Assembly (NCBI RefSeq): GCF_023806485.1
Contig: NZ_JAMSLR010000014.1
Span: 1 to 64,000, forward strand
Length of the DNA: 64,000 bases
Source of the DNA: Thermalbibacter longus
GTDB taxonomy: Bacteria > Chloroflexota > Chloroflexia > Thermomicrobiales > Thermomicrobiaceae
Reading direction: 5' to 3'
Positions 1 through 8,229 of this stretch are shown here, in pieces. Each line of letters begins with the position of its first letter. Positions within the stretch are counted from its first letter, which is position 1. The position numbers and the translations under genes are program-made. Below the pieces are notes generated by a model that was not told the DNA's origin, ran no database searches, and worked only from the letters and a program-made list of their open reading frames with translations.

Positions 1-1
1 G

Positions 2-739
2 CTGGACGTGGTGGTGAACGTGGCCGGTATCCTGCGCGACCGGATGATCTTCAACATGACCGAGGAGGAGTGGCAGGCAGTCCTGGACGTGCACCTGAAG
101 GGCACGTTCAATGTCTGCAAGTGGGCCTCGGTGCGATTCCGGGAGCAGCGGTGGGGGCGCATCATCAACATGTCGTCGACCTCGGCGTTCGGTGCGCCCG
201 GACAACCGAACTACGCGGCTGCCAAGGCGGGGATCATCGGGTTGACTCTGAGCTGCGCCAACGCGCTGGCCCGCTACAACGTGACCGCCAACGCGATTCT
301 CCCGACTGGTTGGACGCGCATGATCGACTCGATCCCCCGGGTGCGAGAGGAGACGCTCCAGCAGCACGGCAAGCTGCCGAGTGAACTGGCGGCAGGGACC
401 GAGAAGGATCCGGTGAACGTGGCTCCACTGGTAGCTTTTCTCGCCAGCGACCGTGCGCAGTCGGTCAACGGCTACCTGTTCGGGTCCTTCGGCTACAACA
501 TCGCGCTGATGTCGCAGCCGAAGGTGATCAAAACGCTCCGGGCTGACCACCGCTGGACGGTCGAGGAGCTGTGCGAGGTCGTGCCGAAGGCCTTCGCGCA
601 CGAGTTCGAGACCATCACGAACCAGGCGGGCTTTTCGAGCGCCATCGAGGCCATCCCGGAGGGGGAGTGGATCGAGGTGAAGCCAGGGGTTCGCTTCTGG
701 GCGACCAAGCTGGAACCGTACGGGGAGCTGGTGTGGTGA
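2..739 (+). CDS. SDR family oxidoreductase (3-hydroxyacyl-CoA dehydrogenase-like), 5' truncated by window
   Basis: Partial short-chain dehydrogenase/reductase: 245 residues are visible and the frame is open to the window edge, so the N-terminal TGxxxGxG cofactor motif lies outside. Visible are the NAG-type strand (NVAGI), the catalytic Ser in NMSST, and the YxxxK pair in NYAAAKAG. About 85 residues follow the usual core end, a longer tail than a minimal SDR. The gene sits just upstream of a thiolase-fold protein and a DUF35 protein, which suggests the NAD(P)-dependent oxidation of a 3-hydroxyacyl-CoA before C-C cleavage. The substrate cannot be told from sequence. Confidence 0.85.
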   Translation: MDVVVNVAGILRDRMIFNMTEEEWQAVLDVHLKGTFNVCKWASVRFREQRWGRIINMSSTSAFGAPGQPNYAAAKAGIIGLTLSCANALARYNVTANAILPTGWTRMIDSIPRVREETLQQHGKLPSELAAGTEKDPVNVAPLVAFLASDRAQSVNGYLFGSFGYNIALMSQPKVIKTLRADHRWTVEELCEVVPKAFAHEFETITNQAGFSSAIEAIPEGEWIEVKPGVRFWATKLEPYGELVW

Positions 740-800
740 GACGTCATCCCGTCGGAGTCGTGTCGGCGGCTCGGGAGGCGTACGAGCGAAGGAGGGACGG

Positions 801-1952
801 GTGAGGGAACTCTCGGGAAAGGTCGCCATCGTCGGGGTCGCGGAGTCCGACCAGATCGGCCGGGTACCGGACAAGCCGGCGATCATGCTGCATGCTGAAG
901 CGGCACGCTCGGCGCTGGCCGAGGCGGGCCTGACCAAAGACGACGTGGACGGACTGTTCACCGCCGGGATCTCGACGACCGAACTGGGAGAGTACCTGGG
1001 CATCCAGCCCAAGGTGACGGATAACACGTCGGTCGGCGGCTCGTCATTCGTCATCCATGTCGGTCACGCCGCGACAGCGATCGCGACTGGCCGCTGCCAG
1101 GTCGCGCTGGTCACACACGGTGAGAGCGGCCGCTCGCGCGTCGGGATGCCGCCTCGGGTGACGCCGCCAGATTCGCTGCGCGGCCAGTTCGAGGCGCCCT
1201 ACGGGCTGCCGCAACCGGTCGGCGCCTACGCGCTGGCCTGCTCGCGCCACATGCACGAGTTCGGGACGACCAAGGAGCAACTCGCGGAGATCGCCGTGGC
1301 GACGCGCAAGTGGGCGATGCTGAACCCGAAGGCCTACATGCGCGACCCGATCACGATCGAGGACGTCCTCAACTCCCGTCCCATCTGCTGGCCGTTCAAC
1401 CTGCTCGACTGCTGTCTCGTCACCGACGCCGGCGGCGCCTTCGTGATGACCTCCCTGGAGCGGGCGCGCGATCTGCGACAGCACCCGGTCGTCGTGCTCG
1501 GCTTCGGCGAGAGCCACACGCACGCGATGATCTCGCAGATGCCGAGCTACACGAGCTTCGCGGCGAGGCAGTCGGGCAAGGTCGCCTTCGAGATGGCCGG
1601 TATCACCCACGACGACATCGACCTGGCGATGATCTACGACTCCTTCACCTACACGGTGCTGCTGTCCCTCGAAGAGCTGGGCTTCTGCGGAAAGGGCGAG
1701 GGCGGCGCGTTCGTCAGCGGCCAGCGGACAGCTCCCGGCGGGGATTTTCCGATGAATACCAACGGCGGCGGGCTTTCCTATACCCACCCAGGCATGTATG
1801 GGATGTTCGCGGTGATCGAGGCGGTGCGCCAGCTTCGCCACGACTATGCAGACGAGGGGATCCGGCAGGTGCCGAACGCGAGGATCGCGCTCGTCCACGG
1901 GACGGGCGGAGTGCTGTCCTCAGCCGGGACAGCGATCCTGGCGCGCTACTGA
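801..1952 (+). CDS. Thiolase-fold protein (lipid-transfer protein/SCP-x type) lacking the usual catalytic cysteine
   Basis: 383 residues of thiolase fold. The start is GTG at 801, preceded by AAGGAGGG about 4 bases upstream. The N-terminal nucleophile region reads TSVGGSS (about residues 76-82), with no cysteine where thiolases have one. The C-terminal Cys-Gly-Gly region is replaced by HGTGG, while a His-Pro motif (YTHPGMYG) remains. This pattern resembles the lipid-transfer-protein/aldolase branch of the superfamily, whose members work with a DUF35 partner, and a DUF35 gene follows 13 bp downstream. I infer side-chain acyl-CoA cleavage by a thiolase or retro-aldolase route; classical thiolase chemistry looks unlikely. 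Confidence 0.85.
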   Translation: MRELSGKVAIVGVAESDQIGRVPDKPAIMLHAEAARSALAEAGLTKDDVDGLFTAGISTTELGEYLGIQPKVTDNTSVGGSSFVIHVGHAATAIATGRCQVALVTHGESGRSRVGMPPRVTPPDSLRGQFEAPYGLPQPVGAYALACSRHMHEFGTTKEQLAEIAVATRKWAMLNPKAYMRDPITIEDVLNSRPICWPFNLLDCCLVTDAGGAFVMTSLERARDLRQHPVVVLGFGESHTHAMISQMPSYTSFAARQSGKVAFEMAGITHDDIDLAMIYDSFTYTVLLSLEELGFCGKGEGGAFVSGQRTAPGGDFPMNTNGGGLSYTHPGMYGMFAVIEAVRQLRHDYADEGIRQVPNARIALVHGTGGVLSSAGTAILARY

Positions 1953-1965
1953 GCGGAGGAGCGAG

Positions 1966-2388
1966 ATGAGCGAATACAAGAAGCCGTTGCCGAAGCCCGA
2001 CCCGATCACCGCGCCGTTCTGGGAAAGCGTCAAAGCGCACGCGATGAAGATCCAGCGGTGCAACGATACCGGGAAGTTCTTCTTCTATCCGCGAGGGCTC
2101 AGCCCCTTTACGCTCTCGGACAACGTCTCCTGGGAGCCGGTCTCGGGGCGAGGCGTCGTCCATGCGTTCACCATCGTCTACCAGAACCGCGACCCGGCCT
2201 TTGCGGAAGAGGTGCCGTACGTCGTCGCGATCGTCGAGCTCGAGGAGGGCGCGCGGCTGATGTCGACACTAGTCGATGTCGAGCCAGATCCAGAGCACGT
2301 CAGGATCGGCATGCCGGTCGAAGTGGTGTACGACGACGTCACGGAGGAGATCACGTTGCCCCATTTCCGGCCGGTGCGCGCCGACTGA
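1966..2388 (+). CDS. DUF35 OB-fold protein with degenerate zinc ribbon
   Basis: 140-residue member of the Zn-ribbon/OB-fold (DUF35) family, obligate partners of SCP-x-type thiolases and aldolases. The ATG is preceded by GGAGGAG. The rubredoxin-like N-terminal ribbon is eroded: Cys32 remains, but the expected second Cys is Thr35, and the second knuckle is S46-P-F-T49 instead of CPxC. The OB-fold part (GRGVVHAFTIV, then the strands up to VRIGMPVEVVYDD) is intact. It follows the thiolase-fold gene by 13 bp, so the two are probably cotranscribed and form a complex. Zinc binding is doubtful; the acyl-CoA-binding OB domain is probably still functional. Confidence 0.85.
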   Translation: MSEYKKPLPKPDPITAPFWESVKAHAMKIQRCNDTGKFFFYPRGLSPFTLSDNVSWEPVSGRGVVHAFTIVYQNRDPAFAEEVPYVVAIVELEEGARLMSTLVDVEPDPEHVRIGMPVEVVYDDVTEEITLPHFRPVRAD

Positions 2389-2767
2389 GACGCGCGGGGG
2401 CGGCTTACTGGGACTGGTGTAGGGTGCCGAACGCACAAACCGGAAAGCACTTGCTCAAGGATAGAGGTTCGGGGGCGCAGTCAGCACCCGCACACCACGC
2501 AGGGGTGCCACTCTACTGATAGGAACGTGTGAAGGTCTGCCACGACCGCTACGGAGTACGTGCTCTCCAGCCGATCGATGTGGAGGGGCGACAGCCGGTC
2601 GCCCCTCGATCGGATTCGAACAAGTTGGATAGCCTGGACGCCTTTCGACCCCGGAAGACCAGCACACGGGCCGATCCAGCGAGCCGGTGTGTGCGGTTCA
2701 CGCGCCCGGCGTTCACCAGGGAGCCGAAGTACCGCGCTGCTGGCCGGGTGCTCCGCCGGCCAGCGGA
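2389..2767. other. Convergent intergenic region with one hairpin
   Basis: 379 bp between two convergent genes. No reading frame here looks coding. One perfect 9-bp inverted repeat lies at 2584-2606 (arms AGGGGCGAC and GTCGCCCCT, 5-nt loop). Neither side carries a T-tract, so it is not a standard intrinsic terminator, but it is the only candidate transcription barrier between the converging operons. Confidence 0.5.
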
Positions 2768-3826
2768 CTACGATGACGCGACCTGTCCGCGATAGGTCGT
2801 CGCGGCGGCGAGGCGCTTGACGCCTTCCAGCGCGGCCAGGTAGCGCTCGTCGGGTGCGTACGGATCGGCGGGGAGCGGGAAGCTGACCGTGTCGACCAGT
2901 CCTTCGAGGCGCGCGCCGACAGCCGCAGCGATGGTGTCGTAGGTGCCAGAGATGCAGAAGGCATCCAGCACCTCGTCTGGCACCGCCGCGGCCAGCTCGT
3001 CCCACCGGCCTTGGCCTGCGAGGCGGTATAGCACATCGTTCAGGTGTCCCCACCCGTGGTGTTCGATCACGGGCCGGTAGCTGCGGGTGGAACCGTAGAA
3101 CGCGATCCGGTAACGAGCACGCTCGCGGGCGGCCCGTACCTCCTCCTCGGTCGCGCCGGTGGCGATAAAGCCTCCACCCACGAGCTCGAAGTCACCCAGC
3201 GAGCGACCCGCGCGCCGCGCACCCTCGACGACGTTAGGCCAGATCACGTCCCGCGTGTACTCCGGCGTGCTAAACGGGTGGACCCGCAGCCCATCGGCCA
3301 GCTGGCCGGCCAGGCGCAGGTTGTACCGGTTAACCCCGGCGAGGTGAATTTTCGGCAGGCCGTGCTCGGAGGGCCCGGGGTCGAACTCCGGGGTCATCAA
3401 CGACAGCGAGTAAAACCTGCCGCGGAAGCTCAGCGGGGTGCCGTGCTGCCAGGTGGCCCAGACCGCCCGCAGCGCCTGGACGTACTCGCGCAGCCGCGGG
3501 CCGGGCGAGGCCCAGGTCACGCCGAAGCGCCGCTCGATGTGGCCCCTGACCTGCGTGCCGAGGCCGAGCACGAAGCGCCCCCGCGAGAGGTCGTGCAGAC
3601 CGCGCGCAGTGCAGGCGACGACCGTGGGGCTGCGCGGAAAGGCGATAGCGACCGCGGTGGCAAGGCGGACGCGGCGCGTCACAGCGGCGGCCAGCGCCAG
3701 CGGCAGGAAGGGATCGCGCTTGAGCTCGGGCTGGGCGATGCCGTCGAACCCCATCGCCTCGATCGCCTGAGCCAGTCCGGGGATCTCGTCCCAGGGCACG
3801 TCGCCGAGGGTCGCCTCTACACGCAT
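2768..3826 (-). CDS. LLM class F420-dependent oxidoreductase
   Basis: 352-residue luciferase-like monooxygenase (TIM barrel) of the kind that usually uses reduced or oxidised F420. I chose the start at 3826 because AGGAG lies 9 bases upstream, just after the stop of the upstream peptidase gene. Family features are the N-terminal DVPWDEIPGLAQAIEAMGFDG segment, the DLSRGRFVLGLGTQ core, and a C-terminal AFCISGTYDTIAA stretch. It lies 22 bp downstream of the M81 metallopeptidase gene and is probably cotranscribed with it. The substrate is unknown. FMN use cannot be excluded from sequence alone. Confidence 0.85.
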   Translation of the reverse strand: MRVEATLGDVPWDEIPGLAQAIEAMGFDGIAQPELKRDPFLPLALAAAVTRRVRLATAVAIAFPRSPTVVACTARGLHDLSRGRFVLGLGTQVRGHIERRFGVTWASPGPRLREYVQALRAVWATWQHGTPLSFRGRFYSLSLMTPEFDPGPSEHGLPKIHLAGVNRYNLRLAGQLADGLRVHPFSTPEYTRDVIWPNVVEGARRAGRSLGDFELVGGGFIATGATEEEVRAARERARYRIAFYGSTRSYRPVIEHHGWGHLNDVLYRLAGQGRWDELAAAVPDEVLDAFCISGTYDTIAAAVGARLEGLVDTVSFPLPADPYAPDERYLAALEGVKRLAAATTYRGQVASS

Positions 3827-3848
3827 GCGCTCCGCTCCTAGGGCTGGG

Positions 3849-5360
3849 CTACGCCTCGGGAGACCAGGTGGTCTCCGGGTCGAGGGGGTAGATAGGCCGG
3901 CGCAGCTTGCGATAGTCGAAGCGCTCGAGCCGCGGGCTGCTGATGCCGGGAGCGTCGACTTCGATGACCTTCGTCGCGATCGGCTCGAAGGCCGCCCGGA
4001 AGTGGGCGGCGCTCTTGAGCACCAGGATGCGGCGCTCCGTGGGCTCGATGCCGAAGGCGCGGAAGAAGTTGAGGTCGTTCGGATGACCACGCAGCTCAGT
4101 CAGTTGCAGCTCGATGCCGTCGCGCCCGCCGATCTCGAGCACGACGGTCTTGCCGCGGCTGGCCACTGTCCCTTTGCCCATCGGCCCAGCGAGCACGAAG
4201 CTGCCCTCGTGGATCAGCCGCACCATCCCGGTCACCTCGACCGGCTCGCCGTGTAGCCCGTCGTGTTTGCCGCCGACGCGCAGCGTCACGGTCGCGCCGA
4301 CCCCGGCGTCGATGCAGGCATGCACCGCCTCTGGATCCATGATCTGAGCGACCGCGGCTGAGCGGGCATTGGCCTCCAGCAATCCCTTCAACACCGCGGT
4401 ACCGTCGCCAGCCGTACCGCTGGCTCCGGAGTCGGCGATGTCGGCGAGCACGTAGACGCTGCCCGGCGGGGCGGCCATCGCCTCGGCGATCGCATCGGGG
4501 ATGGGGGTAGGTTCTATCCTGAACGTCTCCCGCAAGTCCCAGCAGATCCGAGCCAGCTCGGTCGCGTAGCGGCGAGCGAGCACTGGATCGTTGTCGGTGA
4601 CGACGATGGTCGAGACACCGGCGAAGGGTACGTCGGCAAAGGGGAAGCCACCTAGGACAGTGGCAGCGACCACGCCGGGCTCACGCTCGATCTCACGCGC
4701 GCGGTCGATCGCGGTCTTCAGCGGTGACTGCCAGGTCGTGACCATCGACTGGTTGGGGACGATCAGCGGCAGGCGAACGTGAGCCATCGCCGGCCGGATG
4801 TTCCCGCGGATGGTCTCGACGAGGATCTGCAAGGCACGGGCGCCGGTCTCGGCCGTGTCGATGTGCGGGTACTCTTTGTAGCCCACGAAGGCGTCAGCCA
4901 AGGCCATCATCTCGTCGGAGAGATTCGTGTGCAGGTCGAGCGGAGAGACGATCGGGATATCTGGTCCCACCAGGTCGCGCACGGCGCGCAGCAGGAGACC
5001 CTCGCCGTCGTCGTGGTGCTCGAGAGCCATGGCCCCGTGGATCACCAGCAGCACCCCGTCGAAGGGTTGCGCTCGGCGCAGGCCGTCGAGGATCTCCTCG
5101 CAGAGCGTCTCGAAGGCATGGCGGGTTACCCGGCCACCCGGGACCGCGCGAGCGAACGTGGTGGGGATCAGCTCGATGCCCTGCCGTTTGGCCTCGGCGA
5201 TGACGCCGCCGTAGACCGTCCCAGTGCCCTCAAGCGCCAGGATATCCTCGCCGCGGTGGATGGCGCTCGAGCCGCGCTGGAAGTCCTCGAGGGTCGTCGG
5301 TTGCCACTGGAAGGTATTCGTCTCCTGCGAGATGCCTCCGGTGACGATGCGGATCGGCAT
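3849..5360 (-). CDS. M81 family metallopeptidase (MlrC/microcystinase C-like)
   Basis: 503-residue member of the M81 family: an N-terminal DUF1485 domain and a C-terminal MlrC domain. Visible family signatures are GGISQETNTF at the N-terminus, the metal-ligand motif SPLDLHTN, and YKEYPHIDT. I start it at 5360 (MPIRIVTGG), with GAGGGGGTG upstream; a longer reading to 5429 would overlap the promoter. It is the first gene of a two-gene unit with the F420-type oxidoreductase. Members are zinc enzymes that cleave small or cyclic peptides; the real substrate here is unknown. Confidence 0.88.
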   Translation of the reverse strand: MPIRIVTGGISQETNTFQWQPTTLEDFQRGSSAIHRGEDILALEGTGTVYGGVIAEAKRQGIELIPTTFARAVPGGRVTRHAFETLCEEILDGLRRAQPFDGVLLVIHGAMALEHHDDGEGLLLRAVRDLVGPDIPIVSPLDLHTNLSDEMMALADAFVGYKEYPHIDTAETGARALQILVETIRGNIRPAMAHVRLPLIVPNQSMVTTWQSPLKTAIDRAREIEREPGVVAATVLGGFPFADVPFAGVSTIVVTDNDPVLARRYATELARICWDLRETFRIEPTPIPDAIAEAMAAPPGSVYVLADIADSGASGTAGDGTAVLKGLLEANARSAAVAQIMDPEAVHACIDAGVGATVTLRVGGKHDGLHGEPVEVTGMVRLIHEGSFVLAGPMGKGTVASRGKTVVLEIGGRDGIELQLTELRGHPNDLNFFRAFGIEPTERRILVLKSAAHFRAAFEPIATKVIEVDAPGISSPRLERFDYRKLRRPIYPLDPETTWSPEA

Positions 5361-5400
5361 GCTGCACACCCCCTCACCTCTGACGCGGGCCGGCAGCCGC

Positions 5401-5429
5401 AGTATGGTGCTGGCGCAGCGAGCGTGCAA
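5401..5429 (-). promoter_or_regulatory. Promoter of the M81/LLM operon
   Basis: On the minus strand, TTGCAC (5424-5429) and CATACT (5401-5406) are separated by exactly 17 bp and lie about 40 bp upstream of the chosen start at 5360. It fits a primary-sigma promoter. Confidence 0.6.
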
Positions 5430-5457
5430 GCACGGGATCGCCTCAACGCTGGAGCAT

Positions 5458-5483
5458 CCCTCTCCCCGGTGTGCAGGAGAGGG
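5458..5483. repeat. Inverted repeat CCCTCTCC...GGAGAGGG
   Basis: Short hairpin with 8-bp arms (5458-5465 and 5476-5483) and a loop of about 10 nt. It shares its arm sequence with the larger palindrome that begins 26 bp downstream, so both look like copies or fragments of one dispersed element. Confidence 0.55.
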
Positions 5484-5508
5484 GCAGGGAGTGATGGAGG
5501 GCCGACTG

Positions 5509-5570
5509 CCCTCACCCCGCCTTCGGCACCCCTCTCCCGCTCAAGCGGGAGAGGGGGTAGGGGGTGAGGG
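5509..5570. repeat. 62-bp compound palindrome in intergenic DNA
   Basis: Outer arms CCCTCACCCC (5509-5518) and GGGGTGAGGG (5561-5570) enclose a near-perfect inner palindrome CCCTCTCCCGCT/AGCGGGAGAGGG (within 5529-5556). Elements of this look are typically dispersed extragenic palindromes. It lies between the M81 promoter and the end of the MBL-fold gene. Confidence 0.65.
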
Positions 5571-5639
5571 TGGTGACCGAATCAGGACTACTGAGCCGGT
5601 GTCGAATCGTGGCAATCCCCTAAGGAGTCGGCCGGAATG

Positions 5640-6488
5640 TCAGGTGGGGATTCTCACCTGCCGCCAGGTCGCGTGCCAGATCTCCTCGCCCTCCGGCTCG
5701 ACCTCTCCCTGGTCGCGCAGCTTCTCTAGGTGTGCCAGCACCGTGGCAGCGCCCGCTCGGCGGAACTGCGGCAGGATATCGGGGTACAGCTCAGTGACGA
5801 GCTCGTCGATCGTCATCGGTCCCGAGGCGAGGGCCTCGCGGATCTGCGCCTCGCGCTGGAGGCGCCGCGCGATGTACTCGTCGATCACTCGCTCCGGGTT
5901 AGCGATCTCAGGCCCGTGACCGGGCAGGATGCGCCGCGGTGCAAGCGAGCGCGCCCGGTGGAGCGATTGGAGGTAGGCCCGCATGCTCCCGTGAGGCGGG
6001 ATGATCGCGACTGTGCCGTTGCCGGAGAAGAGGTCGCCGGCCAGGAGCGACCGCCCCGCCGGCTCCCAGAGCGCGACGTGGCCCGGCGAGTGGCCTGGCG
6101 TTTCGATGACCTCCAGGGTGCCTTCCGGGAGATCGATACGCATTCCGTCGTGGAGCTCGATGTCGACCTGTTCCCAGCGCAGGAACCCGCGGAGGATCGG
6201 CTGCTCCTTCGGGTGGAGCATGATGGGACATCCGAACCGGCGACGCAGCTCGCCCGCCGCGGCGACGTGGTCGGGATGCCCGTGGGTGAGGACGATGGCG
6301 CGGACGCGCGCAGTGGTTCGGGTGGCCACAGCCCGGGAGACGAGGTCGATGCCGGCCTCGCTGCCGGGGTCGACGATCAGGAGTTCCTGCGAGCCGACGA
6401 GGTACGCGTTGGTGGGCTGGTCGCCCATCATCGCGGCAGGGTTCGGAACCTCGATGCACTCGATCGGTACGGGCTGTCGCGGGTTCAT
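5640..6488 (-). CDS. MBL-fold metallo-hydrolase with C-terminal winged-helix domain (LACTB2-like)
   Basis: 282 residues of metallo-beta-lactamase fold. The di-zinc motif LTHGHPDH, the HSPGH histidine and the LLAGDLF aspartate are all present. The last 70 or so residues (LQREAQIREALASGPMTIDE and on) look like the winged-helix tail found in beta-lactamase-like protein 2 relatives. The start could be ATG 6488 or GTG 6494; a purine-rich AGGTGGAG overlaps this region, and I prefer 6488. Likely hydrolyses a thioester, phosphodiester or RNA substrate; which one is not decidable. It follows the GH51 gene but has its own promoter-like sequence. Confidence 0.85.
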   Translation of the reverse strand: MNPRQPVPIECIEVPNPAAMMGDQPTNAYLVGSQELLIVDPGSEAGIDLVSRAVATRTTARVRAIVLTHGHPDHVAAAGELRRRFGCPIMLHPKEQPILRGFLRWEQVDIELHDGMRIDLPEGTLEVIETPGHSPGHVALWEPAGRSLLAGDLFSGNGTVAIIPPHGSMRAYLQSLHRARSLAPRRILPGHGPEIANPERVIDEYIARRLQREAQIREALASGPMTIDELVTELYPDILPQFRRAGAATVLAHLEKLRDQGEVEPEGEEIWHATWRQVRIPT

Positions 6489-6508
6489 CTCCACCTATCC
6501 CTGTGCCG

Positions 6509-6530
6509 ATCATATCACCACCGGGTGGTG
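6509..6530 (-). promoter_or_regulatory. Extended -10 abutting a palindrome upstream of the MBL-fold gene
   Basis: On the minus strand, TGATATGAT (6509-6517) is an extended -10 placed about 20 bp upstream of the start. The 15-bp palindrome CACCACC-G-GGTGGTG (6516-6530) directly abuts and overlaps its TG. This is a good position for an operator. Confidence 0.4.
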
Positions 6531-6552
6531 GCGCTCGCTCCCCGCTCCGAGG

Positions 6553-8046
6553 TCACGCGACATGGAAGCGGATCAACGTGACGGAGTGCGCAGGGAATTC
6601 GTAGCTGATCGTCGATCCGCCGGTATCGAGCGCCCTCTCAGAAACTGAGACGATAGCCGGCTGATCGAAGCTGTTCGATGCGTCCGGGCCGGGGCCGTTG
6701 ACCTCGCGGACGAGCGCGCCGGGGCGAACCGCAGTTCCCACGAACTCGATCGTGGCCTGCACGGCCCGTTGGAGGTCGCGGTTGACGACGGCGAGAGTGA
6801 TCTCCTCGCCCGTGCTGTTGACCGTACAGGCGGCGTCGACCAGAGTGAACGGTCCCAGCCTCGCCACTCGGTGTCGCCAGGGCGACCGTGCCTCCTGTTC
6901 GGAACTCAGGTGGTAGGTCTCAGCCTCGACGAACGCGTCGAGGGCGACGTCCAGCGTCCACTCGGAGTACAGGCGGAACTGGTGGTAGATGGACTGGAGA
7001 AACAGCCCCTCTGGGTTGGTGAAGATGGGCGCGATGACGTTCACCATCTGAGCTAGGTTGGCCAAGCGCACCGTCCGGCAGCGACGGATGAAGATGTTGA
7101 GGTAGGTCGCCACCGCGAGCGCGTCCGCGAGCGTATACCGCTCCTCCAAGCCGGCGACGGAGGCGTCGTAGCCCCACTGGCGGAACCACACGTTCCACTC
7201 GTCGTAGGCGACGTAGATAGGATGATCGATCCCCTGCTCGTAGCGGACCCGGTCGATGAGGGCCTGGCAGCTCGCCAGCGCAAAGTCGGCGAGGTGAGGG
7301 GAGAGCACGTTGCCGTAATAGTCGGGACTGCCGGTATAGAGGTGGATCGAATGGTAATCGACGTAGCGAGCGAGGCCTTCGAGCACGACGCGATCCCAGT
7401 CGCTCCAGCCGTTCCAGCCGCAGCTCACGAGCTGGATCGAGGGATCGGTCATCCTCATCACCTTCGCGAACTCGCGCGCTTTCGCCACGTAGTCCTCGGC
7501 GCTCAGCGCGCCGATCTGCCAGGAGCCGTACATCTCGTTGCCCAGGCCCCAGAGCTTGACCCCGTATGGCTCGGGGTATCCGTGCTGGCGCCGGAGGTTG
7601 GCCCAGTAGGTGTGACCGGTGCCGTTACAGTACTCGACCCAGGCCTGGGCCTCGTCGATCGTTCCCGAGCCCAGGTTGACGCAGATGTAGGGCTCCGCCC
7701 CGACCAGGCCACAATACGCGATGAACTCGTCCGTGCCGAACCGGTTCGACTCCTCGATGTGCCAGGCGAGGTTCATGCGGCGAGGGCGCTGGTCGCGCGG
7801 GCCGATGCCGTCCACCCAGTGGTAACCGCTCGCGAAGTTGCCACCAGGCCAGCGCAGGACCGGTATGCGAAGGTCGCGAAGTGCCTGCACGACATCGAGC
7901 CGGAAGCCGCGCTCGTCGCTGAGTGGCGAGCCCTCGTCGAAGATTCCCCCGTAGATGCAGCGGCCGAGATGCTCGATAAAACCGCCGAAGATGCGGCGGT
8001 CGACCGTGCCGATGCGCCGGTCGAGATCGATCTTGATCCTCGCCAC
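6553..8046 (-). CDS. abfA: Alpha-N-arabinofuranosidase, GH51
   Basis: 497-residue GH51 retaining exo-glycosidase that removes alpha-L-arabinofuranosyl residues from arabinan or arabinoxylan fragments. The acid/base is Glu171 in WGLGNEMYG and the nucleophile Glu283 in YDEWNVW. The (beta/alpha)8 barrel is followed by the C-terminal beta-sandwich expected for the family, and the length is normal. The GTG start at 8046 has a strong GGAGGAGGGG upstream. No signal peptide, so it acts in the cytoplasm on imported oligosaccharides. No other carbohydrate genes are near, so it is an isolated scavenging function. Confidence 0.93.
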   Translation of the reverse strand: MARIKIDLDRRIGTVDRRIFGGFIEHLGRCIYGGIFDEGSPLSDERGFRLDVVQALRDLRIPVLRWPGGNFASGYHWVDGIGPRDQRPRRMNLAWHIEESNRFGTDEFIAYCGLVGAEPYICVNLGSGTIDEAQAWVEYCNGTGHTYWANLRRQHGYPEPYGVKLWGLGNEMYGSWQIGALSAEDYVAKAREFAKVMRMTDPSIQLVSCGWNGWSDWDRVVLEGLARYVDYHSIHLYTGSPDYYGNVLSPHLADFALASCQALIDRVRYEQGIDHPIYVAYDEWNVWFRQWGYDASVAGLEERYTLADALAVATYLNIFIRRCRTVRLANLAQMVNVIAPIFTNPEGLFLQSIYHQFRLYSEWTLDVALDAFVEAETYHLSSEQEARSPWRHRVARLGPFTLVDAACTVNSTGEEITLAVVNRDLQRAVQATIEFVGTAVRPGALVREVNGPGPDASNSFDQPAIVSVSERALDTGGSTISYEFPAHSVTLIRFHVA

Positions 8047-8229
8047 CTGATTCCCCTCCTCCCGGCCACGAAGGCGACGGCCGTTCGACCGAGCGGTGAT
8101 CCAGGGCCAATTCGGACTGCTCCTGTTCTAGCCACCTCAGCATCCCACGGTGGAGCCCGATGCTGCAAGATCAAGAGTCGCTATGGACAGGTGCGGATAG
8201 GGCATGCAGCCGCCGGTTCGAGGTGCGCG

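Noticed and set aside
1044-1898. A 284-codon frame opposite the thiolase-fold gene
   Set aside because: Antisense shadow; no recognisable motif and no SD.
2529-2795. An 88-codon frame in the convergent gap after the DUF35 gene
   Set aside because: No SD, unusual composition, spans a hairpin and runs into a convergent gene; no family resemblance.
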